Counted from the first letter of the stretch, positions 1-6,951 are shown. The stretch: DNA of 27,180 bases from Candidatus Pacearchaeota archaeon (GCA_018304205.1 JAGVWR010000004.1:1-27180), one strand, 5' to 3'. Notes: generated by a model from the sequence alone, not told the origin. Numbers and translations: made by a program.

Positions 1-69
1 AGACCTCATACAAGTTTAGAAAATAAAACTCCTGCTCAAGTTTATTTTGATTTTAGTAAGTGGATTTAG
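1..69 (+). CDS. C-terminal end of a DDE (rve-type) transposase, cut by the window edge
   Basis: Frame 1 is open from the first base and ends at the TAG at 67-69. The 22 visible residues begin RPHTSLENKTPAQVYF. This 'RPH..L...TP' pattern is the usual end of the integrase-core (rve) domain in IS3- and IS481-type transposases. It would catalyse strand transfer of an insertion sequence. Only the tail is visible, so completeness and family cannot be judged. It lies directly upstream of a possible terminal repeat and about 65 bases from the tRNA-Tyr gene. The family-level call rests on a short but characteristic motif. Confidence 0.7.
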   Translation, partial: RPHTSLENKTPAQVYFDFSKWI

Positions 70-71
70 GG

Positions 72-97
72 GGTGACATATGTCTGTGGATTGCACA
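72..97 (+). repeat. Possible right terminal inverted repeat of the insertion sequence
   Basis: Just after the transposase stop the sequence runs from GGTGACATATGTC to GGATTGCACA, ending in CA. IS3/IS481-type elements commonly start with TG and end with CA, close to the end of the transposase gene. The left end is outside the window, so the match cannot be tested here. The stretch contains a short internal palindrome, GACATATGTC (76-85). Confidence 0.35.
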
Positions 98-134
98 CTA
101 TTTATTTTTTCATTGCCGCTTATAAGAAGAAAAA

Positions 135-292
135 TCCCCTCGCCAAGAGTCGAACTTGGGTAACGCGGGTTCCATATTCAAACTCTAATATTCTACCGAA
201 TACTAGCCGCTCACGCTTCATCCTTATCCCCACTTAGGAGAATGTCTGCGCCATTTCTACAGCCGCGCGCTCTACCGTTGAGCTACGAGGGG
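135..292 (-). tRNA. tRNA-Tyr (anticodon GTA) with an 87-base intron
   Basis: Reading the minus strand from 292, the cloverleaf is: acceptor CCCCTCG (286-292) pairing with CGAGGGG (136-142); D arm GCTC/GAGC; anticodon stem CGCGG (263-267) with CCGCG (164-168); T arm CCAAG-TTCGACT-CTTGG; discriminator A at 135. The loop reads C32 T33 G34 T35 A36 G37, so the anticodon is GTA. A first base pair C1-G72 with A73 is the archaeal/eukaryotic tyrosine identity set. The CCA end is not encoded, and a T5 run follows the gene. Removing 170-256 gives a normal tRNA of 71 bases. The 5' exon/intron split is after G37. Confidence 0.93.
170..256 (-). other. tRNA intron with a bulge-helix-bulge-type junction
   Basis: The intron lies at the canonical archaeal site between positions 37 and 38. 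The loop bases CTGT (259-262) can pair with ATGG (172-175), using two G-U pairs, to make the central 4-bp helix. This leaves 3-base bulges AGA (256-258) and AAC (169-171). Cutting each after its second base gives exactly the 37/38 splice. The helix on the intron side is weak, so this is a relaxed rather than full motif. At 87 bases the intron is long. It would be cut by the tRNA splicing endonuclease and the exons joined by RtcB (family knowledge). Confidence 0.82.
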
Positions 293-312
293 TAATTAAA
301 CTAAAATAATAC

Positions 313-323
313 ACTTTTAAAAG
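313..323 (-). promoter_or_regulatory. TATA box for tRNA-Tyr
   Basis: CTTTTAAAAG on the minus strand is centred near 318, about 25 bases before the first tRNA base (292). Confidence 0.55.
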
Positions 324-340
324 CTTTGTTTTAGCAAACC

Positions 341-349
341 TTTTTATAT
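341..349 (+). promoter_or_regulatory. TATA box for the gene at 370
   Basis: TTTTTATAT is centred near 345, about 25 bases before the ATG at 370, so the mRNA is probably leaderless. It is divergent from the tRNA promoter. Confidence 0.65.
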
Positions 350-369
350 CCCGCAAATTTAAAAGAAAA

Positions 370-936
370 ATGTTATCCTTGCCTATATTAAACGATGAAG
401 AAAGTAATCTGATTTCAGATAAACTATCCTCAGAAGATTATAGAACTTTAGAGTTTTTTCTATATGGGGATCAAAAATCTCTTGGAATCCTTGAACTAGA
501 AAAGATAGCAATAGACTGGTTTACTTTACAGGATTTCAACTTTCTAACTGTTGAACAAGATAGCGGAAAAAGTGTATCTAATAAAATTATAAAAAGAAAT
601 TCAAAAAAAAGAGAGATATACGATCGAATCTCAAATAATCTTTGCTCTTTAATCTGCACCAATCTCCCAGACTCATTGTTTTCATTTAAGGATGAAATAA
701 CAAAATATCTTGTAGACGACACTGTCCCAAACAAAAAGGAAATAGAAACCTTGACAAAATCTTACACTAAACTAAACCTTGACCTAATAGCAATTAAAGG
801 ACTAGCGAGTCAGTTCAATAGTTTTGGATTCAGTCATTATAGCTTCAAGCTTAGAAAAATAGCAGAGTTCTCTTTAGATATTTCAGGTAAACTATATCAA
901 AGAGTTTCCAACAGAAGAGAGAGATACCTTAACTAA
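370..936 (+). CDS. Hypothetical protein, 188 aa
   Basis: I do not recognise this protein. It is a soluble, charged protein with no signal peptide or membrane segment. It looks mostly helical, with a lysine-rich middle (residues about 65-82) and an arginine-rich end (RVSNRRERYLN). The ATG at 370 is preferred because a TATA box sits about 25 bases upstream, giving a leaderless message. It converges with the membrane-protein gene on the other strand, and the two 3' ends overlap by 8 bases (929-936). The reality of the frame is supported by the promoter position, the length and the compact gene arrangement. Function is unknown. Confidence 0.72.
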   Translation: MLSLPILNDEESNLISDKLSSEDYRTLEFFLYGDQKSLGILELEKIAIDWFTLQDFNFLTVEQDSGKSVSNKIIKRNSKKREIYDRISNNLCSLICTNLPDSLFSFKDEITKYLVDDTVPNKKEIETLTKSYTKLNLDLIAIKGLASQFNSFGFSHYSFKLRKIAEFSLDISGKLYQRVSNRRERYLN

Positions 937-2311
937 ATTTTGTTGTCTCACTCACAAAAGAAACCCTGTTCGAAGAAACAACTAGTTTCTTTCCTTCTTT
1001 TTCATAAACTGCCCTAGCAATAGGTAATTCAAAATTACCAACTGCCTTTAATTTAGAATAAACCACATAAGAAAATACCCTTTCTTCACCTGAATTAAGA
1101 CTTCCTATCTTCCAAAATAATACTCCTGTCTTTTCATCAAAACCGTCTGGCTGCTTTCCGAATTTATTATATCTGCTCATTATACCTGGAACATGATCTG
1201 TTATTTCTACATTATTAATATTTTTCTTAGATTTTACTCTTAATATTATTTTTAGTGCAAATTCCCCGCCCTTTGTTTTCACAAAGGAAACTCTTTTTTT
1301 AAGAATAACATCTGTAAACAAATAAAATTTGAGTAATACGGCAAAAATTATTATCGCTAAAACTGCTAAAAATGGGAAAGTATAATTTGTAGAAGAACTA
1401 ACTATCAATGATTCATTAGGATCTAAATTTCTACTCCATGAATAGTCAACTAGCAATCCATTTCTCGTAACATTATCAGGGTTTGCGTTGTTTGTAGTAA
1501 ACAATCTTCCAATAATAGTATGCGTTATTTCTATTTCAGCTTTGACAGGTATATTTCCCTCATTTGTTTTTTTAATAGTGGTCTTTCTAACTAACAACCC
1601 TGAAGAATTTTTCTCCACCGAAATCCCCTCTTTTTCAAGATAAACAATTTTCCCTTCGCCCTTTATCTTGGTGCCCTTAAGCTCTAATACATAATCAAAC
1701 CCATAATTGCCTGCAATAAGACCCTCAATTTTATCTTTGTTTATCGATATATTAAATGTTTTACTCTCATAAGGATTTACATTGACTATCTTTTCCGCCT
1801 TAAAGAATTTTGACTCTAAATTTATTTTAAGATTATCAATTAATATGTTTTCCTTGTTGATAATTACCACCTGCACATTGTCATCACCAGGTAAAACTGA
1901 ATTAATTTTTAAGTCTACAACTTTTTCCAGAGAAACAATTTTAACCATTAATGAATCTTTCAAAATACCAGAACTCTGCCCTCTTAATTCGTACTCAAAA
2001 ATGTAATACCCCCTACTCTTTTCTGCTATGTCCTTCTCAGGTACCGCACCTATCTCCATTCTTGTTACTCCTTGAGGCAAAGTGAAAGTTCCTTTAGGAG
2101 TCATTGAAAAACCAACTAAAGAATAAACTTCATAATTATCTTCAGAACCCTTATTATCTATAATAAAATCAAATGTTGCGGAATTTCTCAATTCAGAAAT
2201 TATTACTTCGTTTTTAACTTCTTTTTTTATTTCTAAATTTGGCGAAGCAAAAACTAAAGGAACAATTAAAATCGCTAAAAGAAATATAACTAATCCTCTA
2301 AAGTTGCCCAT
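929..2311 (-). CDS. Exported single-pass membrane protein with a C-terminal DUF11-like domain, 460 aa
   Basis: The protein begins with a hydrophobic signal segment (MGNFRGLVIFLLAILIV, then ASP). An extracytoplasmic region of about 290 residues follows, rich in beta-type repeats and NxS/T sites. A transmembrane helix lies at about residues 311-332, followed by a basic KKR stop-transfer. The last ~120 residues (ITDHVPGIM ... GVLFWKIGSL ... GEERVFSYVV) match the pattern of DUF11-like beta-sandwich repeats. By the positive-inside rule this domain would be cytoplasmic, which is odd for such a fold, so topology is uncertain. A GTG at 2329 would add six residues. The ATG at 2311 is chosen because a TATA box at 2331-2340 places transcription start there. 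Probably a cell-envelope protein; exact role unknown. Confidence 0.8.
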   Translation of the reverse strand: MGNFRGLVIFLLAILIVPLVFASPNLEIKKEVKNEVIISELRNSATFDFIIDNKGSEDNYEVYSLVGFSMTPKGTFTLPQGVTRMEIGAVPEKDIAEKSRGYYIFEYELRGQSSGILKDSLMVKIVSLEKVVDLKINSVLPGDDNVQVVIINKENILIDNLKINLESKFFKAEKIVNVNPYESKTFNISINKDKIEGLIAGNYGFDYVLELKGTKIKGEGKIVYLEKEGISVEKNSSGLLVRKTTIKKTNEGNIPVKAEIEITHTIIGRLFTTNNANPDNVTRNGLLVDYSWSRNLDPNESLIVSSSTNYTFPFLAVLAIIIFAVLLKFYLFTDVILKKRVSFVKTKGGEFALKIILRVKSKKNINNVEITDHVPGIMSRYNKFGKQPDGFDEKTGVLFWKIGSLNSGEERVFSYVVYSKLKAVGNFELPIARAVYEKEGKKLVVSSNRVSFVSETTKFS

Positions 2312-2330
2312 ATTAAAAATACGAGGCACT

Positions 2331-2340
2331 CTTTATATAA
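2331..2340 (-). promoter_or_regulatory. TATA box that decides the start at 2311
   Basis: TTATATAAAG on the minus strand is centred 25 bases before the ATG at 2311 and only a few bases before the alternative GTG at 2329, which would then lie upstream of the transcript. Confidence 0.7.
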
Positions 2341-2356
2341 ATATTTGTATATTTAT

Positions 2357-2860
2357 CTATCTCTTCCCGATTAGTTCTAAATAAGCCTTAACTTCTTCTT
2401 TAAATGCAATAGCATCCCCTTGAACTTTTCCCCTAACATCTTCTACTCTTCCAGGAATAATATATTTATTATAAACATCCCTCAAAAACTTATTTGTTGG
2501 TGAACTCTCCCACTTGCTGTCAGGATCTTTAACAAGTGCGCTCTTTATTTCCACAACAACCTTTCCCTTATTCATCTTTTTTTTCTTCCCGTCTATTTCA
2601 ACTTCCACATCGGTTAGTCCTGTTATTTCAAATCTTACCTTATGTTCTATCTTAAAATAATCTGAAATTTGCTTCGTGATTTTCCACTCTATAAAAACAT
2701 CTCTAGAATTACCAGAAACTTTTTCAGAATAAGATTCCTCTGTAACTCCATCATATCCCTCGTTTTTAAACCACCTATGCGCAAAACTATACAAACCTCC
2801 AAAATCAAAAATTCCAGAGAAGTCCATCTTCTCTTTCGTCACTAGATCTCTTTCTGCCAT
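2357..2860 (-). CDS. Hypothetical protein, 167 aa, archaeal type
   Basis: No named family is recognised. The protein is soluble. Its N-terminal part is rich in aromatic residues (MDFSGIFDFGGLY, HRWFKNEGYDG). The middle alternates charged beta strands (VFIEWKITKQISDYFKIEHKV, EVEIDGKKKKMNKGKVVVEI), and a helical C-terminus ends AYLELIGKR. The overall feel is of a small alpha+beta protein common in DPANN genomes, but that is an impression. A TTG at 2887 would add nine residues. The ATG at 2860 is preferred because it lies just downstream of the expected transcription start from the TATA box at 2889-2898. It sits between two envelope-protein genes on the same strand, each with its own promoter. 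Confidence 0.72.
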   Translation of the reverse strand: MAERDLVTKEKMDFSGIFDFGGLYSFAHRWFKNEGYDGVTEESYSEKVSGNSRDVFIEWKITKQISDYFKIEHKVRFEITGLTDVEVEIDGKKKKMNKGKVVVEIKSALVKDPDSKWESSPTNKFLRDVYNKYIIPGRVEDVRGKVQGDAIAFKEEVKAYLELIGKR

Positions 2861-2888
2861 GCTCTCGTTTACCCAAGAATCAAACAAA

Positions 2889-2898
2889 CATTATATTT
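2889..2898 (-). promoter_or_regulatory. TATA box for the 167-aa protein gene
   Basis: TAAATATAAT on the minus strand is centred near 2894. The expected start near 2868 is about 8 bases before the ATG at 2860. Confidence 0.6.
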
Positions 2899-2915
2899 AA
2901 AGATTGCTCCCACGC

Positions 2916-3827
2916 TTACGAAACAGATACTTCTACAATATTATTATCCATATTAAGCTCCCTTTCTGGTCCTTCAAGCACAAATTTAACACTATCAAAA
3001 CTTCTTGGCACTCTCACATTCTGTACAGTTAATATCTTCTTTATACCTATCTCCAAATCTCCTAAGACAAACCTTTTTATTTCCTCTTCCCCTACATTTA
3101 ATACTAAAGTTGAGTTCTTAGCTTCAACTAGACCTAAATTAAAAATGCCTATTTCAAAACTCAGATACCTTCCTTCCTTTGTAGCATTTATGTTCCCTAT
3201 TGCTAAATCTGGCAAACCTTCTAATTTATACAATTCATTTATTCTATCTATTATATACTGATCGAGAGTTTGATCGCAAGAAGTTGTAGGATACATTATG
3301 CTGTTTGGATTATCATTATGATCAAACCCTAAAGCGTGCAAAATCTCGTGTAGCGCAACTTTTGGTTCCTCACACTTTTCAGATCGATATAATGAAACTT
3401 TTCCTACAAGAATAACACTGTAAATACTCGTATTGATAACTTGGCTTGGTCCTCCCTCTCCCGCAACAAAATGTCCTTGCTCTTCAGTAGATGGTGCAAC
3501 TTCAGAACATAATATTCTTATTTCTGCATTTTCTAGATCTGTTTTTTCAAAAGACAAAATTGTTTTTTCATCTAATATTTCAAAAGCTCTTTCTACATCT
3601 CTAGCCTTCTTTTCATTACAAGCTCCCTCAACGTAATATGTTATGGTGCTTTGTCTATACCTCATATTTGGATAAAACTGCACCCCGTTGCTAATACTAG
3701 GATAAAACTTTGTATTAAATTCACCCTTTTCAGCTTCCCCAGTGGGTAAATTATCCCATAATACATAAGATCCAAATGCAAGAACAAAAACCAGTAGTAA
3801 TAAAACCAACACCTCAACAAATTTCAT
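2916..3827 (-). CDS. Membrane-anchored matrixin-like zinc metalloprotease with CARDB-like C-terminal domain, 303 aa
   Basis: An N-terminal hydrophobic helix (residues about 4-24, no clear cleavage site) anchors or exports the protein. The catalytic domain carries the metzincin zinc motif HEILHALGFDH (H160, E161, H164, H170) and a Met-turn SIMYP (M178) 8 residues after the third His, as in matrixins. Cysteines C70, C107, C152 and C184 may form disulfides. Residues about 205-303 start LPDLAIGNI and end MDNNIVEVSVS, the pattern of a CARDB adhesion-like beta-sandwich. It should cut protein substrates outside the membrane. There is no obvious propeptide cysteine switch. The ATG is fixed by a TATA box 25 bases upstream. 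Confidence 0.88.
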   Translation of the reverse strand: MKFVEVLVLLLLVFVLAFGSYVLWDNLPTGEAEKGEFNTKFYPSISNGVQFYPNMRYRQSTITYYVEGACNEKKARDVERAFEILDEKTILSFEKTDLENAEIRILCSEVAPSTEEQGHFVAGEGGPSQVINTSIYSVILVGKVSLYRSEKCEEPKVALHEILHALGFDHNDNPNSIMYPTTSCDQTLDQYIIDRINELYKLEGLPDLAIGNINATKEGRYLSFEIGIFNLGLVEAKNSTLVLNVGEEEIKRFVLGDLEIGIKKILTVQNVRVPRSFDSVKFVLEGPERELNMDNNIVEVSVS

Positions 3828-3849
3828 TCTTAAATAAGAAAAAACTAAT

Positions 3850-3859
3850 TTATAAATAT
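3850..3859 (-). promoter_or_regulatory. TATA box for the metalloprotease gene
   Basis: ATATTTATAA on the minus strand is centred about 26 bases before the ATG at 3827, giving a leaderless transcript. Confidence 0.68.
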
Positions 3860-3875
3860 GTGTGAAGTATTGTTC

Positions 3876-4988
3876 TCACATAGTAATTTTGGAATTTTTA
3901 ACTATCTCTTTCTGTATTTTTTCATCAAAATCAACTAGACCTTTAGTAAATTTCCTAGTTCTGGCTAGACAAACAGATGCAAATAATAATGCCAAAGTAA
4001 TTTGTATATCTTCTGGCTTTGCGCTGTCTCTCTTTCCATCAAAGTTAATAGGAAACCCACAATTTAGTAATATTATTCCGTTGGTAAGAATGTTATCATG
4101 ACAATTACCTGCTTTTTCAGCCATTTTTCTTAAATTCACAGCAGAGAATTCCCTATCTGATGAAGACGCACTAATAAGTATGCAATTCTTCTTTAGATAT
4201 TTATAGAAGGAAACATCTAAAATTTCCTTTCCAGTGCAACCAATTATCATATCAAATTCATTAATAACTGACTTTAAACTTTCATTATTATAATCTGAAT
4301 TGACTGAATTAATATCATATCTCTTAACCTCAAAATTGTTATTGAGTTTTTTATAGATTGCCTGACCAACTGCTCCAGCTCCAATAATTAAAACCTTGTG
4401 AGGTTTAAGTTTCAAGACCTTAAGCTGAGCCATCATCCTTTCTATGCAGGTTAGTGCAATTATTGGAGATTCAATTTCAAGTTTAGCCTTTGAACGAGCA
4501 ACATTTATCACAGGAAAACCCAACTTTATATTCTTTAGTTTTTCATATCCGGCAGAAGTTTGTTCAATACCCATAAAATTATCAACCTTATCAAAAATCT
4601 TCTTTGCATCCGATAACAAACTTCCTCCATCTTCTAAAATTATCACTTTGTCATAATTTTCAACTTCCACATTGTTTTTTATATACTTTAAGAAATCTCT
4701 AGTGTAATCTTCAAATTGTTCGTCAAATGACAAATAACTATCAAAACTATCGCTTTTATCTGAAATATAAATTCCCATCTTTTTAATTTCCATTAAAACA
4801 TCCTTATTTGTAGAATAGCACTTTCCAATCAAGTAGATATTAGAGGGTTTCAAACCCTTTTTGATTATGTGTTCAAACATGGTCTTCTGTGCACCCAAAA
4901 TATGTTGCGAGGCTATAAGTAAGGTATTTTTTAAGTTGACATTTTCAAACATTGATTCTACAAAGTCTAATAATGCAAGATTGCCCAT
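3876..4988 (-). CDS. Diverged S-adenosylhomocysteine hydrolase-like protein, 370 aa
   Basis: The layout follows AdoHcy hydrolase. The N-terminal part includes QHILGAQKTMFEHI (residues about 28-41), matching the HMT.QTAVLIETL region, and GKCYSTNKDV, matching the C..STQDDV region. EDGG and GIEQTSAG (140-147) then follow in the places of the family's EDGGD and EETTTG. The NAD-binding Rossmann domain has GAGAVG (203-208) and GCTGKEIL. The segment that normally holds the catalytic Lys-Asp-Asn reads AKLEIES, so Asp and Asn are apparently replaced by Glu and Ser. The usual GYGDVGKG is altered and the C-terminal Tyr-rich tail is missing. NAD-dependent chemistry is likely. SAH hydrolysis itself is doubtful. 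A TTG at 5003 was rejected because the TATA box puts the transcript start at the ATG at 4988. Confidence 0.8.
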   Translation of the reverse strand: MGNLALLDFVESMFENVNLKNTLLIASQHILGAQKTMFEHIIKKGLKPSNIYLIGKCYSTNKDVLMEIKKMGIYISDKSDSFDSYLSFDEQFEDYTRDFLKYIKNNVEVENYDKVIILEDGGSLLSDAKKIFDKVDNFMGIEQTSAGYEKLKNIKLGFPVINVARSKAKLEIESPIIALTCIERMMAQLKVLKLKPHKVLIIGAGAVGQAIYKKLNNNFEVKRYDINSVNSDYNNESLKSVINEFDMIIGCTGKEILDVSFYKYLKKNCILISASSSDREFSAVNLRKMAEKAGNCHDNILTNGIILLNCGFPINFDGKRDSAKPEDIQITLALLFASVCLARTRKFTKGLVDFDEKIQKEIVKNSKITM

Positions 4989-5009
4989 AATTAATCTAAT
5001 CAAGAGAGC

Positions 5010-5019
5010 ATTATAAAAT
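5010..5019 (-). promoter_or_regulatory. TATA box that decides the start at 4988
   Basis: TTTTATAAT on the minus strand is centred about 26 bases before ATG 4988. The TTG at 5003 would lie upstream of the transcript. Confidence 0.65.
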
Positions 5020-5078
5020 TATCATTTTAATATTCCTAGAAAAACACTATGCGGGAACTTTTGTTCTCACATATTATA

Positions 5079-5108
5079 AATATACTGCTACGAAAAGGGC
5101 AGTATATT
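5079..5108. repeat. Perfect 10-bp inverted repeat in the divergent intergenic region
   Basis: Arms AATATACTGC (5079-5088) and GCAGTATATT (5099-5108) are exact complements with a 10-base loop. The left arm overlaps a TATA-like stretch (5074-5084), and the right arm sits where its transcript would begin. It may be an operator for a dimeric regulator or an RNA hairpin. It lies between the SAH-hydrolase-like gene and the HD-domain gene. Confidence 0.7.
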
Positions 5109-5133
5109 AACTTTCTAACTTTAATACAACAAT

Positions 5134-5143
5134 CAATATAAAG
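5134..5143 (+). promoter_or_regulatory. TATA box for the HD-domain gene
   Basis: CAATATAAAG is centred 25 bases before the ATG at 5164, so the message is probably leaderless. Confidence 0.6.
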
Positions 5144-5163
5144 CTACAACTTTAGATGATAAA

Positions 5164-6138
5164 ATGGAAATAAAAGATAGAATTTATGGAAGCATTAATG
5201 TAACCGAACCAGTTTTAGCAGAATTAATTGATTCTCCAGCTATTCAAAGATTAAAGGGAATTCAGCAGTTTGGTATGCCTCAAAGATTCTATCCTTATCC
5301 TGGATTTAGCAGATATGAACATTCAGTGGGAGTTATGCTCGTCCTTAAAAAATTAGGTGCGAATGTTGAGGAACAGGCAGCAGGGCTCATTCATGATGTA
5401 TCACACACGGCTTTCTCACATTTAGTTGATTGGGTTATGGGAGATAGAAGTAAGGAAGATCATCAAGATAAAAATTTACAAAGAGTAGTTTCTTTATCAA
5501 CAATTCCAAAGATATTGCAAAAATATGATTTAGATTCAGAAAAGATAACAGATGTTAAACAATATAGTTTACTGGAAAAACCTGCACCGCATCTGTGTGC
5601 TGATCGGATTGATTATTCCCTAAGGGAATTTTATACCTGGGCTGCCCCAACTATTGTTTCTCAATGTATTGACGATTTAGTAAATCATAATGGTCAAATT
5701 GCATTTAAAACAGGAGATTCCGCAGAGAAATTTGCTTATGCTTACGCTAAATGCCAAAAAGAACATTGGGGCGGAGCAGAATGCACAGTTAGATGGGAAT
5801 TGCTCACAAGGGCTTTGAAAATTGGATTGGAAAAAGGATTTGTTAAACCTGACGATTTTTATGGTGTAGATGAAGATTTAATTGGAAAACTTCAAGGAAG
5901 TGGAAATCCAGAGATATCTCAAGTATTATCTATTTTAGAAAATACCTCTCTAAACTTAAATGAAAATAGAACTAATCCTCAATTTAATTTAAGAAAGAAA
6001 TTTAGATACATTGACCCTCATTATTCTTCAAATGGGAGTTTACATATATTAAGTGAAACTGACCAAAATTATAAAAATTTTCTTGAAGAGCAGAGAAAAA
6101 TAAACGAAAGAGGAATTAAAGTTGATATTTTAATATAG
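5164..6138 (+). CDS. HD-domain metal-dependent phosphohydrolase, 324 aa
   Basis: The N-terminal half has the HD-superfamily pattern of dNTP triphosphohydrolase/SAMHD1-like enzymes. It shows IQRLKGIQQFG (residues about 27-37), FSRYEHSVGV (H53), LIHDVSHTAFSH (H77-D78) and CADRIDY (D147). These four residues are the expected metal ligands. Family members hydrolyse nucleotides or other phosphoesters; the substrate cannot be read from sequence. The length (324) is shorter than many dNTPases (about 450-500), and the C-terminal ~100 residues look unlike the standard family. No signal peptide is present, so it should be cytoplasmic. It has its own TATA box and no partner gene close downstream. Confidence 0.87.
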   Translation: MEIKDRIYGSINVTEPVLAELIDSPAIQRLKGIQQFGMPQRFYPYPGFSRYEHSVGVMLVLKKLGANVEEQAAGLIHDVSHTAFSHLVDWVMGDRSKEDHQDKNLQRVVSLSTIPKILQKYDLDSEKITDVKQYSLLEKPAPHLCADRIDYSLREFYTWAAPTIVSQCIDDLVNHNGQIAFKTGDSAEKFAYAYAKCQKEHWGGAECTVRWELLTRALKIGLEKGFVKPDDFYGVDEDLIGKLQGSGNPEISQVLSILENTSLNLNENRTNPQFNLRKKFRYIDPHYSSNGSLHILSETDQNYKNFLEEQRKINERGIKVDILI

Positions 6139-6220
6139 TGCTATTTTTAGAGCAACATATTATAAAGATGTCGGACATTTGCCATCTATCTTAAATGTTA
6201 AAATTTTCAATCACAATAAT

Positions 6221-6230
6221 ATTTATATAG
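6221..6230 (+). promoter_or_regulatory. TATA box for the gene at 6251
   Basis: ATTTATATAG is centred about 25 bases before the ATG at 6251, predicting a leaderless message. Confidence 0.65.
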
Positions 6231-6250
6231 TTTATTGAATTTTTTCGGTT

Positions 6251-6580
6251 ATGCCTTCCATTCGTGTAGATTTACCAAAAAAAGTGACTGGAGAAGCTCT
6301 CGAACAAGCTTGCGTAAAAGCGGCAGAAGATATGGGTTACGGAACAAGAACAAAGGATAAATTTTATGAAAGATATTCTTTAGGTTCAATTCATCATCAT
6401 ATTGATTATGGTGAAACAAACATAAGAATAGGAAATTTAATTCCAGCATTAGGAGTAAGGGGGATTAGAAAAGGAAAAGATCAAGATAGTTTCTTTATCT
6501 GGACTGGTTGGCCTGCTGGTTTTGCTTCAAGTAAAAGAGTTCGAGAATACTTAAGTGCAGTTTCTAAATATCTTCCATAA
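6251..6580 (+). CDS. Hypothetical protein, 109 aa
   Basis: I do not recognise a family. It is a small soluble basic protein. A helix-forming N-terminal half (GEALEQACVKAAEDMGYG) is followed by a His-rich stretch SIHHHIDYGE, beta-like segments and a glycine/tryptophan patch FFIWTGWPAGF. The closely spaced histidines could bind metal, but no known site is matched. It is monocistronic, with a TATA box 25 bases before the ATG, and converges with the 92-aa gene at 6639-6917. The promoter and unbroken frame support it as a real gene. Confidence 0.7.
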   Translation: MPSIRVDLPKKVTGEALEQACVKAAEDMGYGTRTKDKFYERYSLGSIHHHIDYGETNIRIGNLIPALGVRGIRKGKDQDSFFIWTGWPAGFASSKRVREYLSAVSKYLP

Positions 6581-6638
6581 ATATTTATCTCTTAATATAT
6601 TGGACACAATGTAACCGATCTTATAAATTTAGTCCTAC

Positions 6639-6917
6639 TCATTTATCATAATTAGGCAAGGCTCTTCTCTCGCCGTTAGGGTGATAATCTCTAGCATCAA
6701 GCAAAAGTTTTGGTAAGTCTTTAGGTCCGAAGTGAGTGACTAAAGCTTCCACTCTGGTTCTTTCGCTATTTGGTAACTGGTAATCTCGCATAAGTTCGTC
6801 TACGGCTGCAAGTCTTTGAGAACTTCGCACACTTCCACCTACTGCTTTTGATTTACTTCTGCTTATATTAAAAAGCAGCTTCAATCCATTCGGTGTAAAC
6901 GTATTTGGTCTTAACAT
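6639..6917 (-). CDS. Hypothetical basic protein, 92 aa
   Basis: No family is recognised. The protein is small, basic and rich in Ser/Arg in its first third (NISRSKSKAVGGSVRSSQR). A probable helix follows (LAAVDELMRDYQL), and the segment RTRVEALVTHFGPKDLPKLLLD comes before the end. There is no membrane segment. The ATG at 6917 lies about 12 bases after the transcript start expected from the TATA box at 6950-6959, with no Shine-Dalgarno sequence. A 6-bp palindrome lies between the TATA box and the gene. RNA or DNA binding is possible from the charge but is only a guess. Confidence 0.62.
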   Translation of the reverse strand: MLRPNTFTPNGLKLLFNISRSKSKAVGGSVRSSQRLAAVDELMRDYQLPNSERTRVEALVTHFGPKDLPKLLLDARDYHPNGERRALPNYDK

Positions 6918-6936
6918 TTTGAGATGTGGAGTATTT

Positions 6937-6951
6937 AGCTGAAAATCAGCT
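6937..6951. promoter_or_regulatory. Palindrome between TATA box and start of the 92-aa gene (possible operator)
   Basis: AGCTGA (6937-6942) and TCAGCT (6946-6951) are inverted repeats separated by AAA. They directly abut the TATA box and cover the region between it and the predicted transcript start near 6929, where a bound repressor would block initiation. Confidence 0.4.

Noticed and set aside
2312..2329. GTG at 2329 as start of the DUF11-like membrane protein
   Set aside because: It lies only a few bases from the TATA box and upstream of the expected transcript start; ATG 2311 begins a standard signal peptide.
2861..2887. TTG at 2887 as start of the 167-aa protein
   Set aside because: It lies within a few bases of the TATA box, upstream of any plausible transcript start.
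3871..5073. Shared 12-mer TGTTCTCACATA at 3871 and 5062
   Set aside because: In 27 kb of AT-rich sequence many 12-mer pairs are expected by chance, and there is no third copy or longer match.
6155..6190. TATA-like ACATATTATAAA with a weak hairpin after it, as a small RNA promoter
   Set aside because: The hairpin arms are only 5 bp, no conserved RNA motif is visible, and the next gene has its own well-placed TATA box.
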